Part shown: positions 46,401 through 53,365 of the stretch, one piece after another | How the letters are laid out: each line of letters starts with the position of its first letter | Numbering within the stretch: position 1 is the stretch's first letter | NCBI GenBank assembly: GCA_025359135.1 | Contig: JANYHJ010000074.1 | Span: forward strand, 32,224-96,223 | Reading direction: 5' to 3' | Length of the DNA stretch: 64,000 nucleotides | Origin: Gemmatimonadota bacterium | GTDB taxonomy: Bacteria > Gemmatimonadota > Gemmatimonadetes > Gemmatimonadales > Gemmatimonadaceae | Program-made: the position numbers and the translations under genes | The notes under the pieces: generated by a model | Databases searched by the model: none | What the model was told of the DNA's origin: nothing | What the model saw: the letters and a program-made list of their open reading frames with translations, nothing else

Positions 46401-46854
46401 AGTCCGACACGCGGGTCTGCGTGCCCTGGCGCGACGGACCGAACTCGAGCGTCTGCTGCGTCGAGGTCACGGCCACCGCCGAGAGCTGCACCACGCGCGG
46501 GGTGAACTTGAAGTCCACCGCCTGCGTCTGGGAGATCGTCACGTAGACGTCGGTGCGGACCTGCGGCGCGTAGCCGATCGCGCGCGCCTGCACGGTGTAC
46601 GGACCACCGACTTCGAGGGACGGCGCGAGGTAGCGGCCGCTCGCGCGCGTCAACGCCGTCGTGCGGAATCCGTTGGACACGTTCGTGACGGTCACCTGCG
46701 CGCCCGCGAGCGGGCGATTGGCCGAATCGACCACCGAGCCGCCAATCGCGCCGCTCGTGACGCCCTGCGCGAGGATCGCGCTGAACGGCATCGCGACGAG
46801 CGCGGCGGCCAAGGCCGACAGCCTCCACCAACGAGAAGACAACAAAGAAGACAT
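43489..46854 (-). CDS. TonB-dependent outer-membrane receptor with carboxypeptidase-regulatory N-terminal domain
   Basis: 1121 residues. Signal peptide ('LAAALVAMPFSAILAQ'), then a carboxypeptidase-D-like Ig fold (about 35-115, 'IGGSVVDSANRPLAGAQVTVTN'), a TonB plug (about 140-260, 'GITMDAVKELQVVLTPFDVRLGGFTGALVNAVTKGG') and a 22-strand barrel ending in the aromatic-terminal 'WRTQVGIRYSF'. The layout is that of Oar/SusC-like transporters for large substrates. No TonB box is obvious. It is followed by a DUF4397 lipoprotein gene and a hairpin. Substrate unknown. Confidence 0.92.
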   Translation of the reverse strand: MSSLLSSRWWRLSALAAALVAMPFSAILAQGVTSGAIGGSVVDSANRPLAGAQVTVTNVSNGFRTTALTRASGRYLAPSLEVGGPYTVQARAIGYAPQVRTDVYVTISQTQAVDFKFTPRVVQLSAVAVTSTQQTLEFGPSRQGTQTRVSDSSIARLPNINRNVTDFIRAAPQVTVSPTGTASPGGQNNRFLNVQVDGASIANRFGLGGSPEIGAQVSGRGITMDAVKELQVVLTPFDVRLGGFTGALVNAVTKGGTNDFHGSLFYYNRDQTYGADDPIIRGVPFYRNQWGASVGGPILKDRLHFFASMEYQRQLAPAAGVYQGQPANFSPAFPAAVTQAQIDSFTTRFNQLYPGQGAGTLGQITNGNPLTNTFLRLDFRINDHNRLVVRNIYNDQSNDSFGRSTATANPILNFTSNAIGLRELSNSAVVQLYSSFGSGGTNELIGSYTRTRFARGTPVITPMLTVQNIGGGNIAQFRAGTENSSQGNFLNEDLYELTNNTTIPVGTNHRVTVGVRGEIYKVTNGFLQNSFGNWTFDNLQNFYNGVVNANTLYSGSGAVVPGANVLAQFGAAQLSMYAQDQWEVTPRLSVNYGLRIDAPYFPNKPQNQPRVDSAFRAFTTAGGVGNAFPNGFSTGVMPNGNLQFSPRIGFNYDISGNGLNQVRGGIGVFQGAPAYVWMSNNFQNSGVGLGQISCGGGNNASFGQAPAFTGVAVAPTQCGLRTGGAAGVVLGTTTVGTVNFADANLNFPQTMRAVLAFDRKLPFDLIASLEGFYAKDLNNLFYTDENMRVPADTARDLNGRTLYGILSTGAAGGVAAPNIVTSLVPRAIRISNADGSYQYGITGSLRKVFSRGWEGMAAYTYQRSFSITDLTSSVALSNWQFGRIYAGSQYAKNVDVSAFDQPHHVMLSGTWTTPSKNFPTAISLIYNWQSSTPFAYIAGGSGGRGDLNGDGSNANDPIYVPKNALDPREIQFSTLTVGGITNTPGQQAAAYEKFIAGDDCLNSQRGGIMTRNSCRNPSYATLDMSIRQSLPSIRGNSLSLEFQVFNVLNLMNPNWGKVQLAGGTANPQVTLVQQTGETNTGNIRTNQPIFTFDPNNLPTRYITSTSAFGFWRTQVGIRYSF

Positions 46855-46915
46855 GCGAATCCCAAAGGTTGGGGAAGAAACTCGTGCTGTAACGGGCTGA
46901 ACCTATCCCTTTTGT

Positions 46916-46932
46916 CCATCGTTACACGATGG
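46916..46932. repeat. Small perfect inverted repeat between the peptidase and receptor genes
   Basis: CCATCGT tac ACGATGG, 7-bp arms and 3-nt loop, in the 125-bp gap between the end of the chemosensory operon and the TonB receptor. It could be a weak terminator or an operator for the receptor; there is no T-run and no clear promoter beside it. Confidence 0.45.
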
Positions 46933-46979
46933 GGCGGTAACGGAGTGGTCACCGCTCGGTACGACGGCCAATCGGGCTC

Positions 46980-48014
46980 TTACTCTGTCGGGGAATCCCC
47001 TACAGGACCGATCTCCCGCAGTAACGCATCGATCGCGGACTCCCGGTCCCGCTGCTCCGCGGCCGCATCAGCGGCACGCATCGCGGCCAGCCGCTGTCGG
47101 TCACGACGCCGGCGCATCCACCAGAGGGGACCGAGCAGCGCCAGCAAGACGAGCGTGGCCAACGTCAGGTCGGCGGCCAGCGCCAACGCACCGTACCGGA
47201 GCCCCGTGCGCTGCTGCCAGCGCTTCTCGAAGCCATCGAGGGTGATGCCGTATGCGAGCCGCATCGCGGCATCGAGTCGCGGCGTCTCTTGCCAATACTG
47301 GAAGAGCAGCGTCAGGCCTCGCTCTTGGTCCAGCGACGCCATCTCAGCCACCGCGCGATACGCAAGCGCGTAGCTCGCCTCGGCCGCGAGCGCCCCAGAG
47401 GCGAAGCCCGAGTCCACCGCCTCGAGCGAACGACCGCGTCGTACCACGAGCGCAAGCGACGTCGCGAGGTACTCGTCGCGTCCCCATTCGCCCGCGGCGT
47501 AGCTCGCGTAGCCCTCGTCGAACCAGCGCGGCGGCTTGTCGCCGAGCGCTTCATGGAGGGCGAGGTGCGCCAATTCGTGGCGCAGCACGGCCACGGGGTC
47601 GCCGGCGCTCGTATTGGCGGAGCGCCCCTGCATCACGATCTGTCGCAGCGCGGGAAACGCGACGGCCGCGCCCCACTCCGGCGCACCGCTGCCGGCCCAG
47701 CGACGAAAGCGCCCGGCGTCGGGTGCGATCATGACCGTCACGGCCTGGCGTGGTCGCGGCAGTCCGGGAAAGGTGTCGCGCTCCGCCGCGCTGGCGAGCA
47801 GGGCCCGGGCGAGAGGTTCGTCGGCCGGATCACAGACGATGGAGAAGCGCCCCGCGTCGTGCCGCACCAGTCCCGGCTCCTGCGCCGGCACCGTGCGCGA
47901 TGCGCCGACGAGCAGGGCGGCGGCGAACGGGAGTGCGCGCGCTAGTCGGCGAGGCCGGGTGGTTCCCCGCCCGCCTCGACCACCTGCAGTACCTGCGCGC
48001 AGCGCTTGCCCCAT
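46980..48014 (-). CDS. Membrane-anchored zinc peptidase-like protein (peptidase MA / gluzincin type)
   Basis: 344 residues from ATG 48014, the only sensible start; it overlaps the upstream TPR gene by 73 bp. A signal or anchor segment ('LPFAAALLVGASRTVPA', about 29-45) leads to a periplasmic domain with the zinc motif H146-E-L-A-H150 and E167 in 'RWFDEGYASY', the gluzincin pattern of peptidase MA-like proteins. One transmembrane helix near residues 267-290 ('LTLATLVLLALLGPLWW') is followed by a basic cytosolic tail. It is the last gene of the operon. Whether it cleaves a component of the system is unknown. Confidence 0.75.
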   Translation of the reverse strand: MGQALRAGTAGGRGGRGTTRPRRLARALPFAAALLVGASRTVPAQEPGLVRHDAGRFSIVCDPADEPLARALLASAAERDTFPGLPRPRQAVTVMIAPDAGRFRRWAGSGAPEWGAAVAFPALRQIVMQGRSANTSAGDPVAVLRHELAHLALHEALGDKPPRWFDEGYASYAAGEWGRDEYLATSLALVVRRGRSLEAVDSGFASGALAAEASYALAYRAVAEMASLDQERGLTLLFQYWQETPRLDAAMRLAYGITLDGFEKRWQQRTGLRYGALALAADLTLATLVLLALLGPLWWMRRRRDRQRLAAMRAADAAAEQRDRESAIDALLREIGPVGDSPTE

Positions 48015-48805
48015 GGATTGAACTTGTTGGCAGCGAATCCGTCGCGCCACGTCTGGAGGGCGGCGTCGCGCTCATCGTTGAACCATTGTGACCGGCCGAG
48101 TTCGTAGTAGGCCTCGATCAGGTTCGGTCCGAGCGCGAGCGTCTTGCGGAAAAAGGTCTCGGCGTCCTCGAACATCTCGCGTTCGAGGTAGACGAGCCCG
48201 AGGTAGAAGTGTGCGTAGAGCGTGGCCTTGCGGTCGTTGTCGAGACGGATGGCGCGCGAGAGGTGCTCGATGGCCTCGCCGAATATGCGCTTCTTGAGGC
48301 AGATGTAGCCGACGTTGATGCGCGCGAGCGCGTTGGCCGGCTCGCGCAGCAGCACCTTCTGGAAGTTCATGAGCGCCTCGTCGTACTTCTCCTGCAGCAT
48401 CTGGGCCCAGCCGAGCAGCGCTTCAGTCTGCGGGTCGCCGGGCGAGAGCGCGTTGGCCTTGGTGAGCGCCTCCTCGGCACCGGCGTGGTCACCGAGCGAG
48501 AGGCGGCTCCAGCCCTTCTCCACGAAGGTGGAGGCACCGATGTGGTCGGCGACGACGACCGGCTTCTCGCCGCTGAACTGCGGGGCGAGCGACGGATTGG
48601 CCGAGAGCGTTTTCCACTTGTCGACGAGGGCCTTGATCTGGTCCTTGAGCGTGGAGAGATCGGCGATCTGCTGCTCGACGCTGCGAAAGAGTCCGATGAT
48701 CTCGCCCTTGAGCGCGGCGACGTCGTCGGGAGTCTGGGCGGCCTCGAGGCGCGCGTCGATGGCGCCGTACTGGGCCTTGTAGGTGGCGAGATCGTGGTCA
48801 GGCAT
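47942..48805 (-). CDS. TPR-repeat protein of the chemosensory/Mgl operon
   Basis: 287 residues from ATG 48805, which overlaps the cheW stop by 8 bp. An N-terminal helical coiled-coil region (about 5-70, 'SVEQQIADLSTLKDQIKALVDKW') is followed by about five TPR units ('AEEALTKANALSPGDPQTEALLGWAQML', 'EALMNFQKVLLREPANALARINVGYICLKK', 'AETFFRKTLALGPNLIEAYYELG'). No signal peptide, so cytosolic. TPRs scaffold protein complexes; the partner is unknown but by context is likely a CheW/CheA or MglA-side protein. Confidence 0.85.
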   Translation of the reverse strand: MPDHDLATYKAQYGAIDARLEAAQTPDDVAALKGEIIGLFRSVEQQIADLSTLKDQIKALVDKWKTLSANPSLAPQFSGEKPVVVADHIGASTFVEKGWSRLSLGDHAGAEEALTKANALSPGDPQTEALLGWAQMLQEKYDEALMNFQKVLLREPANALARINVGYICLKKRIFGEAIEHLSRAIRLDNDRKATLYAHFYLGLVYLEREMFEDAETFFRKTLALGPNLIEAYYELGRSQWFNDERDAALQTWRDGFAANKFNPWGKRCAQVLQVVEAGGEPPGLAD

Positions 48806-49280
48806 GGGTGTTCCCGGAACGGGCCTGGTCGAGCGTGAGCCGGTCGGTGGTGGAGAGCAGCCGGGCGACATCGAGGACGATCACCAGGCGATCACTGCGG
48901 CGCACGAGGCCGAGGAGATATTCGGCCGCGAGACCGCGGAACATCGGCGGCGGCGCGGCAATCGCGCCGTCCTCGAGTGCGGTGACCTCGACGACGCCGT
49001 CGGCCACGGCGCCGATCCACTCGCCGTCGGCGGTGAAGATGAGGATGCGCGTCTCGGGTGACGGCGCGACGGCGGCCAAGTCGAAGCGGCGACGCAGGTC
49101 GATGACGGGCACGACGCGCTGCTGGTAGTCGAGGACGCCGACGATCCAGTCGGGTACGTCGGGGATGGCGGTCGGCGCCTTGTAGCGGAGCACGCGCTCC
49201 ACGGAAAAGACATCGGCGGCAAACCAGTCATCGGCCACGCGGAAGATGACGATTTGCGTGTTGGGCGTCGGGGCGGTCAT
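48798..49280 (-). CDS. cheW: CheW-domain coupling protein 1
   Basis: 160 residues forming a single CheW domain. 'VIFRVADDWFAADVFSVERVLRY', 'VPDWIVGVLDYQQRVVPVIDLRRRFDL' and 'LGLVRRSDRLVIVLDVARLL' are the two beta-barrel halves of CheW. CheW links chemoreceptors to the kinase CheA. It overlaps the preceding CheW gene by 4 bp and the TPR gene by 8 bp. Two CheW proteins in one operon are common when receptors or arrays are specialised. Confidence 0.9.
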   Translation of the reverse strand: MTAPTPNTQIVIFRVADDWFAADVFSVERVLRYKAPTAIPDVPDWIVGVLDYQQRVVPVIDLRRRFDLAAVAPSPETRILIFTADGEWIGAVADGVVEVTALEDGAIAAPPPMFRGLAAEYLLGLVRRSDRLVIVLDVARLLSTTDRLTLDQARSGNTHA

Positions 49281-50197
49281 CGACGACTCTCCGGTGCGGC
49301 AGGGGCAAGGCAGGCGAGCGCAAGCGCCGGAGCATCGAGGACGCCCACGAGCTTGCCGTTGTGGCGCGTGACGCCGACGAGCACGCCATCGGGATCATCG
49401 ACACCGGGCGCATCGCGCAACACGCGCGGTTCGATGGTGAAGACGTCCTCGACGTCGTCCACGGCGAGCGCGAGCGGTGGATCGCCGCTGAGCACGAGCG
49501 CGACGCCGAGGCTGCCGATGCCGACGCCGAGCACGTGCGCAGGCGCATGCACCGGCACGAGGCGGCCGCGCATGGCGAGCACGCCGAGCACGTGACGCGG
49601 CAGGTCGGGCAGCGGATGGAGCACCGGCGCTTCGACGGCTTCCTCGACGTCGGCGAGGCGCAGCGCGAAGCGCTCGGGTCCGACGCGGAAGCGCAGCAGC
49701 TCGGCCTTGCCAAAGGCCGCGAGATCGGTGCGGATCGCGGAGTCGAGCGCGATGCGGCCCGCGACTGTCGCGCGCGTCATGCGGCGGGTGGGACGCGCAG
49801 CGATGCGCGGCGCGGAGACTGGCGTGCGCCTGGATGTCGTGATGCTGGGTGGCGCACCTGCCGGCGCGGGCGGCACGAGCGCCGAGCCGATGGGGGTGAG
49901 TCGGCGCGGCGCGTTGAGTACGGCGGCGAGCGAGAGCGGCGTGTCGCTGCGCGTGGCGATCGGGGCAGGCGTATCGGCCGCCGCTGGGGCTGGAGTGGCG
50001 ACCGCACTCGGCTCCGACGCGGGCGCGACTGGTGTCGGTGCCGCAACCGCGCTCGTCGCCGACGCCGGCGCGTCGGGCGCGGGCGTGGGGAGTGCGCTCT
50101 TCTCTGGCGTGAGGGTGATGGGCGCGACGCCGCCTTCTGCGGGCTCGCGCTGCGCGAGCAGGTCGCGGTAGCTGATCTTCGGCTTCCGCTTGGTCAT
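49277..50197 (-). CDS. CheW-domain protein 2 with long disordered N-terminus
   Basis: 306 residues. About 150 N-terminal residues are Pro/Ala/Thr-rich and disordered ('ATPAPAAADTPAPIATRSDTP'), preceded by 'KRKPKISYRDLLAQREPAEGG'. A CheW domain fills the C-terminus (about 155-300, 'LLRFRVGPERFALRLADVEEAVEAPVLHPLPDLPRHVLGVLAMRGRLVPVHA'). The tail-plus-CheW layout suggests a tethered or adaptor coupling protein rather than plain CheW. It overlaps the ATPase gene by 4 bp. Confidence 0.85.
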   Translation of the reverse strand: MTKRKPKISYRDLLAQREPAEGGVAPITLTPEKSALPTPAPDAPASATSAVAAPTPVAPASEPSAVATPAPAAADTPAPIATRSDTPLSLAAVLNAPRRLTPIGSALVPPAPAGAPPSITTSRRTPVSAPRIAARPTRRMTRATVAGRIALDSAIRTDLAAFGKAELLRFRVGPERFALRLADVEEAVEAPVLHPLPDLPRHVLGVLAMRGRLVPVHAPAHVLGVGIGSLGVALVLSGDPPLALAVDDVEDVFTIEPRVLRDAPGVDDPDGVLVGVTRHNGKLVGVLDAPALALACLAPAAPESRR

Positions 50198-51000
50198 TCG
50201 CGATCCTCGGCCACATCATCGACGAGGTCGGCCTGCACGAGGCGCTCACCGCGCGCGGCCGCAACGAACATGGCCTGCGTGGCGATGTTGTTGATGAGGC
50301 GGGGCACGCCGCCGCTGCGCTCGGCGAGGCGCGTGACGGCCTCGGGAGCGAAGACCCGGCAGACGTCACCGCCGGCCACGCGCAGCCGGTGTGCGAGGTA
50401 TGCGGCGACTTCATCGGCATCGAGCGGCACGACGTGCGCACGCAATCCGACGCGCTGGTCGATCTGCCGCTGCTTCGCGATGCGCGCGCGCAGTTCCGGC
50501 TGTCCGACGAGCACGACATGGATGTGCTTGTCGCGGCGATCCTCGAAGTTGGTGAGAAGGCGCACCTCCTCGAGCAGCGATGGCGTCGCGAGCTGCGCCT
50601 CGTCGACCACGAGCACGGGACGACGCCCTGCTGCGTGTGCGGCGGCCAGGTGCGCGCCGACGGCTTCGACGAGCGCGTGACGGCCGCGCGGCGGCGGCGC
50701 ACCAGCGGTCGCGCGCATCACCTCGCGCAGCAGCTCGGCGGAGGTGAGGCGCGGCGTGCCGAGCATGGTGGCGGCGTGCGGCGTGCCGGCGAGCCGGTCG
50801 AGCAGCGCGTTCGCGAGCATCGTCTTGCCGCAGCCGATCTCGCCCGTCACGAGCGAGAGGCCACCGCGCGCCTCGGTGACGTCGTAGACGAGGCGTGCAA
50901 ACGCTTCCTCGAAACCCGGCGACGTGACGAGGAACGCCGGATCCGGCGCGTTCGCGAACGCCTTGCGCGCGAGTCCCCAATGACGCTCCATGGCGCTCAT
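50194..51000 (-). CDS. ExeA/GspA-type AAA+ ATPase, soluble
   Basis: 268 residues. Walker A 'GEIGCGKT' (53-60), Walker B 'RPVLVVDEAQ' (about 127-136), and a sensor region 'HIHVVLVGQPELRARIAKQRQIDQRVGLRAHV' that is typical of the ExeA/GspA (type II secretion, MshM-like) ATPase family. These usually have a transmembrane helix and a peptidoglycan-binding domain; neither is present here, only the ATPase core. Sitting between cheB and cheW, it may be a motor or assembly ATPase of the system. Role inferred. Confidence 0.85.
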   Translation of the reverse strand: MSAMERHWGLARKAFANAPDPAFLVTSPGFEEAFARLVYDVTEARGGLSLVTGEIGCGKTMLANALLDRLAGTPHAATMLGTPRLTSAELLREVMRATAGAPPPRGRHALVEAVGAHLAAAHAAGRRPVLVVDEAQLATPSLLEEVRLLTNFEDRRDKHIHVVLVGQPELRARIAKQRQIDQRVGLRAHVVPLDADEVAAYLAHRLRVAGGDVCRVFAPEAVTRLAERSGGVPRLINNIATQAMFVAAARGERLVQADLVDDVAEDRE

Positions 51001-52067
51001 GCGGCGCCTCGACGCGTGGTCGCATGCGCACTGGCCGCACGCGCGATGTCGCCCAGCGGCAGGACGCGCGAGACTCCGCCGATCGTGACCGCCGCGTGCG
51101 GCATGCCGTAGATGACGCTCGTGGCCTGGTCCTGCGCGATCGCATCACCACCGGCGTCGAGGATGGCGCGCGCACCGTCGGCGCCGTCGCGCCCCATGCC
51201 GGTGAGCACGACGGCGGTGGCGTTGGGCCCGAAGAGGCGTGCGGCATCCTTGAAGCACGGATCGGCGGCGGGCCGCACCCCCCAGACCGGTGCAGTGTCG
51301 TCGAGTCGCACGACCACGCCGCGCTGGCCCTCGGCGAGGCGCAGGTGTCGGCCGCCGGCAGCGAGCAGCACTTCGCCATGCACGAGCGGCGCGCCATCCT
51401 CGGCCTCGCGCACGGCGAGCGGCGAGAGGTTGTCGAGGCGCTGCGCGAGCGAGCGCGTGAATCCCGCGGGCATGTGCTGCACGACGACGACGGCCGCGTC
51501 GAGCCCGGCGGGAAAGCGCGGCACGACGTCACAGAGCGCCCGCGGGCCACCGGTGCTCGCGGCCACGCAGATGACGCGCGTTGCGCCGCTCGTCGGCGGC
51601 TGCCACGTGAGCGGCGCTGCCAGCGCGGGCCGCGCCAGCATCGGCACGCCGTCCAGGTTCCACTCGCGCGCGGCGTGGAGCGCCTGGTGCAGCCGTGTGC
51701 GCGCGACGTCGAGGTCGAGCGAGATCGGCCCCGACGGCTTGCGCACGAAGTCGACGGCGCCGAGTTCGAGGGCGCGGATGACCGGATCGACGCCGTCGCG
51801 CGCACGAGCGCCGGACAGCATGATCACGGGACGCGGGCACTCGCTCATGATGTAGCCGAGCGTCTGGATGCCGTCGAGTTCCGGCATGTCGACGTCGAGC
51901 GTGACGATGTCAGGGTCGAGCTCGGCGATCTTCTCGATGGCGTCGAGGCCGTGGCGCGCCGTACCGGCTACGCCGAAGCCGTCGACGCTTCCGACCATCT
52001 CGACGATCACCTTCCGCATGAAGGCGCTGTCATCGACGACGAGCACGCTGCGCCGCTCAGAGGACAC
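50997..52067 (-). CDS. cheB: Chemotaxis methylesterase/deamidase CheB
   Basis: 356 residues from GTG 52067, chosen by overlap with cheD (11 bp) and because the receiver begins at 'RSVLVVDDSAFMRKVI'. Receiver D58 ('TLDVDMPELDG') controls a C-terminal methylesterase with triad S171 ('AASTGG'), H198 ('QHMP') and D293 ('GMGRDGA'). It removes receptor methyl groups when phosphorylated by CheA. No receptor is in view. Confidence 0.95.
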   Translation of the reverse strand: MSSERRSVLVVDDSAFMRKVIVEMVGSVDGFGVAGTARHGLDAIEKIAELDPDIVTLDVDMPELDGIQTLGYIMSECPRPVIMLSGARARDGVDPVIRALELGAVDFVRKPSGPISLDLDVARTRLHQALHAAREWNLDGVPMLARPALAAPLTWQPPTSGATRVICVAASTGGPRALCDVVPRFPAGLDAAVVVVQHMPAGFTRSLAQRLDNLSPLAVREAEDGAPLVHGEVLLAAGGRHLRLAEGQRGVVVRLDDTAPVWGVRPAADPCFKDAARLFGPNATAVVLTGMGRDGADGARAILDAGGDAIAQDQATSVIYGMPHAAVTIGGVSRVLPLGDIARAASAHATTRRGAA

Positions 52068-52536
52068 GGTCCCCCCCGCGCAACGACCGCACGACGACCA
52101 TGCCGTCGTCCGGCGTGAAGTACACCGAGCGACCGTAGTCACCGCCGACGTCCTCACCGACGAGCGGAATGTCGGCGAGCTTGAGCGCGGCGCGCGCCGC
52201 CTCGATGTTGCGCTCCCCCATGTTGACGCCGCCCGTACGCAGCAGGTTCGCGAACATCGCCGCGCCCCCGACGAGCTTGGCCACGAGCGGTTCGCTGACT
52301 CCCTTGGCCCGCAGGTCGGACACGAGCAGCGGCACCGACGTCGCCGCGAACTTGGCCGGCGGATGCACGCCGCGCACCATGCCGTCATCGGGGAGCAGCG
52401 CATGCGCGAGCGCGCCGATGCGCGCCTTGGGCGCGTGCAGCATGATCGCCACGCACGAGCCGAGCCCGATGGTGGCGAGCACTTCGCCCGCCCCACCGAC
52501 GGCGTGGTCGGCCACCTTCACGCGGCGCTCGCTCAT
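52057..52536 (-). CDS. cheD: Chemoreceptor glutamine deamidase CheD
   Basis: 159 residues from ATG 52536. Catalytic residues T22, C28 ('GLGSC') and H45 ('LAHALLP') match the known Thr-Cys-His triad of CheD with a shift of one. It deamidates receptor glutamines and, in species with CheC, forms a CheC-CheD complex that tunes CheY-P removal. CheC is encoded 11 kb upstream in the same operon. It lies 7 bp after cheR. Confidence 0.94.
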   Translation of the reverse strand: MSERRVKVADHAVGGAGEVLATIGLGSCVAIMLHAPKARIGALAHALLPDDGMVRGVHPPAKFAATSVPLLVSDLRAKGVSEPLVAKLVGGAAMFANLLRTGGVNMGERNIEAARAALKLADIPLVGEDVGGDYGRSVYFTPDDGMVVVRSLRGGDRVL

Positions 52537-52543
52537 GGCTGCG

Positions 52544-53365
52544 TCACGGCTTGCGGTAGATGCGCTCGCGCACGTTGACCGGCTCGAAGCGCTCGCGCGC
52601 GGCACCGAGCAGGCTTTCGACCTTGCCGAGCATGAGGACACCGCCGGGCTCGAGGGCGGTCGCAAACCGTTCGAAGAGCGCGTCCTGCGAAGCGCGATCG
52701 AAGTAAATGATGACGTTGCGGCAGGTGATGAGGTGCCACGGGCCCGCGGGCGCGGGTTGCTCGAGGAGGTCGCGGCGCTCGATCTGCACCCGCGCACGCA
52801 GCACGGGTCCGGCCTCGGCGGGGTAGCCCGCGGTAAACCAGCGCGCTCGATCGTCGGCTGGTACCTCGCGAAAGGCCGCTTCGGCATAGCGACCGGCACG
52901 CGCGCGCTCGAGTGAGCGCTCGTCGATGTCGGTGCCGACGACGTGCACGCGATCGAGTGCCGCGGGGCGACCGATCTCCGCGGCAGCGCGCGCGAACGAC
53001 ATGGCGACGGTGTACGGCTCTTCGCCGCTCGAGCAGCCGGCGCTCCAGGCGCGGATCGGTCCGTGGCGTTCGAGCAGCGCCGGCAGCGCCTCGCGCTCGA
53101 GCGCCTCCCACGCCTCCGCGTTCCGCCGCAACTGCGTGACGTTGATCGTGAGCGCGTCGAGCAGCCGTTCGTACTCCGCGGGGTCGCGGTCGAGGAGGCT
53201 CGCGTAGGCGGCGTAGTCGTGCACACCGCGGGCGCGCATGCGCACGGCGATGCGACGCATGAGGCAGGTCGGCTTGTAGGCGCTGCACGCGAAGCCGCGT
53301 TCACGCGCGATCTTGCGCGTGAGGGCCTCGAAGCCCGCGTCGGAGGCCGCCGGCGCCATCATCAT
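52544..53365 (-). CDS. cheR: Chemotaxis methyltransferase CheR
   Basis: 273 residues. Transfers methyl groups from SAM to receptor glutamates. The helical N-terminal domain ('GFACSAYKPTCLMRRIAVRMRARG') precedes the SAM fold with 'WSAGCSSGEEPYT', 'GTDIDERSLERARAG', 'LITCRNVIIYFD' and 'LMLGKVESL'. The usual NVTxFFR motif reads 'NVTQLRRNAEAW', replacing the two aromatic residues with Leu-Arg. It overlaps the PATAN/TPR gene by 4 bp. Confidence 0.93.
   Translation of the reverse strand: MMMAPAASDAGFEALTRKIARERGFACSAYKPTCLMRRIAVRMRARGVHDYAAYASLLDRDPAEYERLLDALTINVTQLRRNAEAWEALEREALPALLERHGPIRAWSAGCSSGEEPYTVAMSFARAAAEIGRPAALDRVHVVGTDIDERSLERARAGRYAEAAFREVPADDRARWFTAGYPAEAGPVLRARVQIERRDLLEQPAPAGPWHLITCRNVIIYFDRASQDALFERFATALEPGGVLMLGKVESLLGAARERFEPVNVRERIYRKP

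Noticed and set aside
42508..47373. Plus-strand open frame of more than 1600 codons opposite the TonB receptor
   Set aside because: Arg/Val/Glu-rich low-complexity translation with no family similarity. It is the GC-driven antisense shadow of the receptor and peptidase genes.
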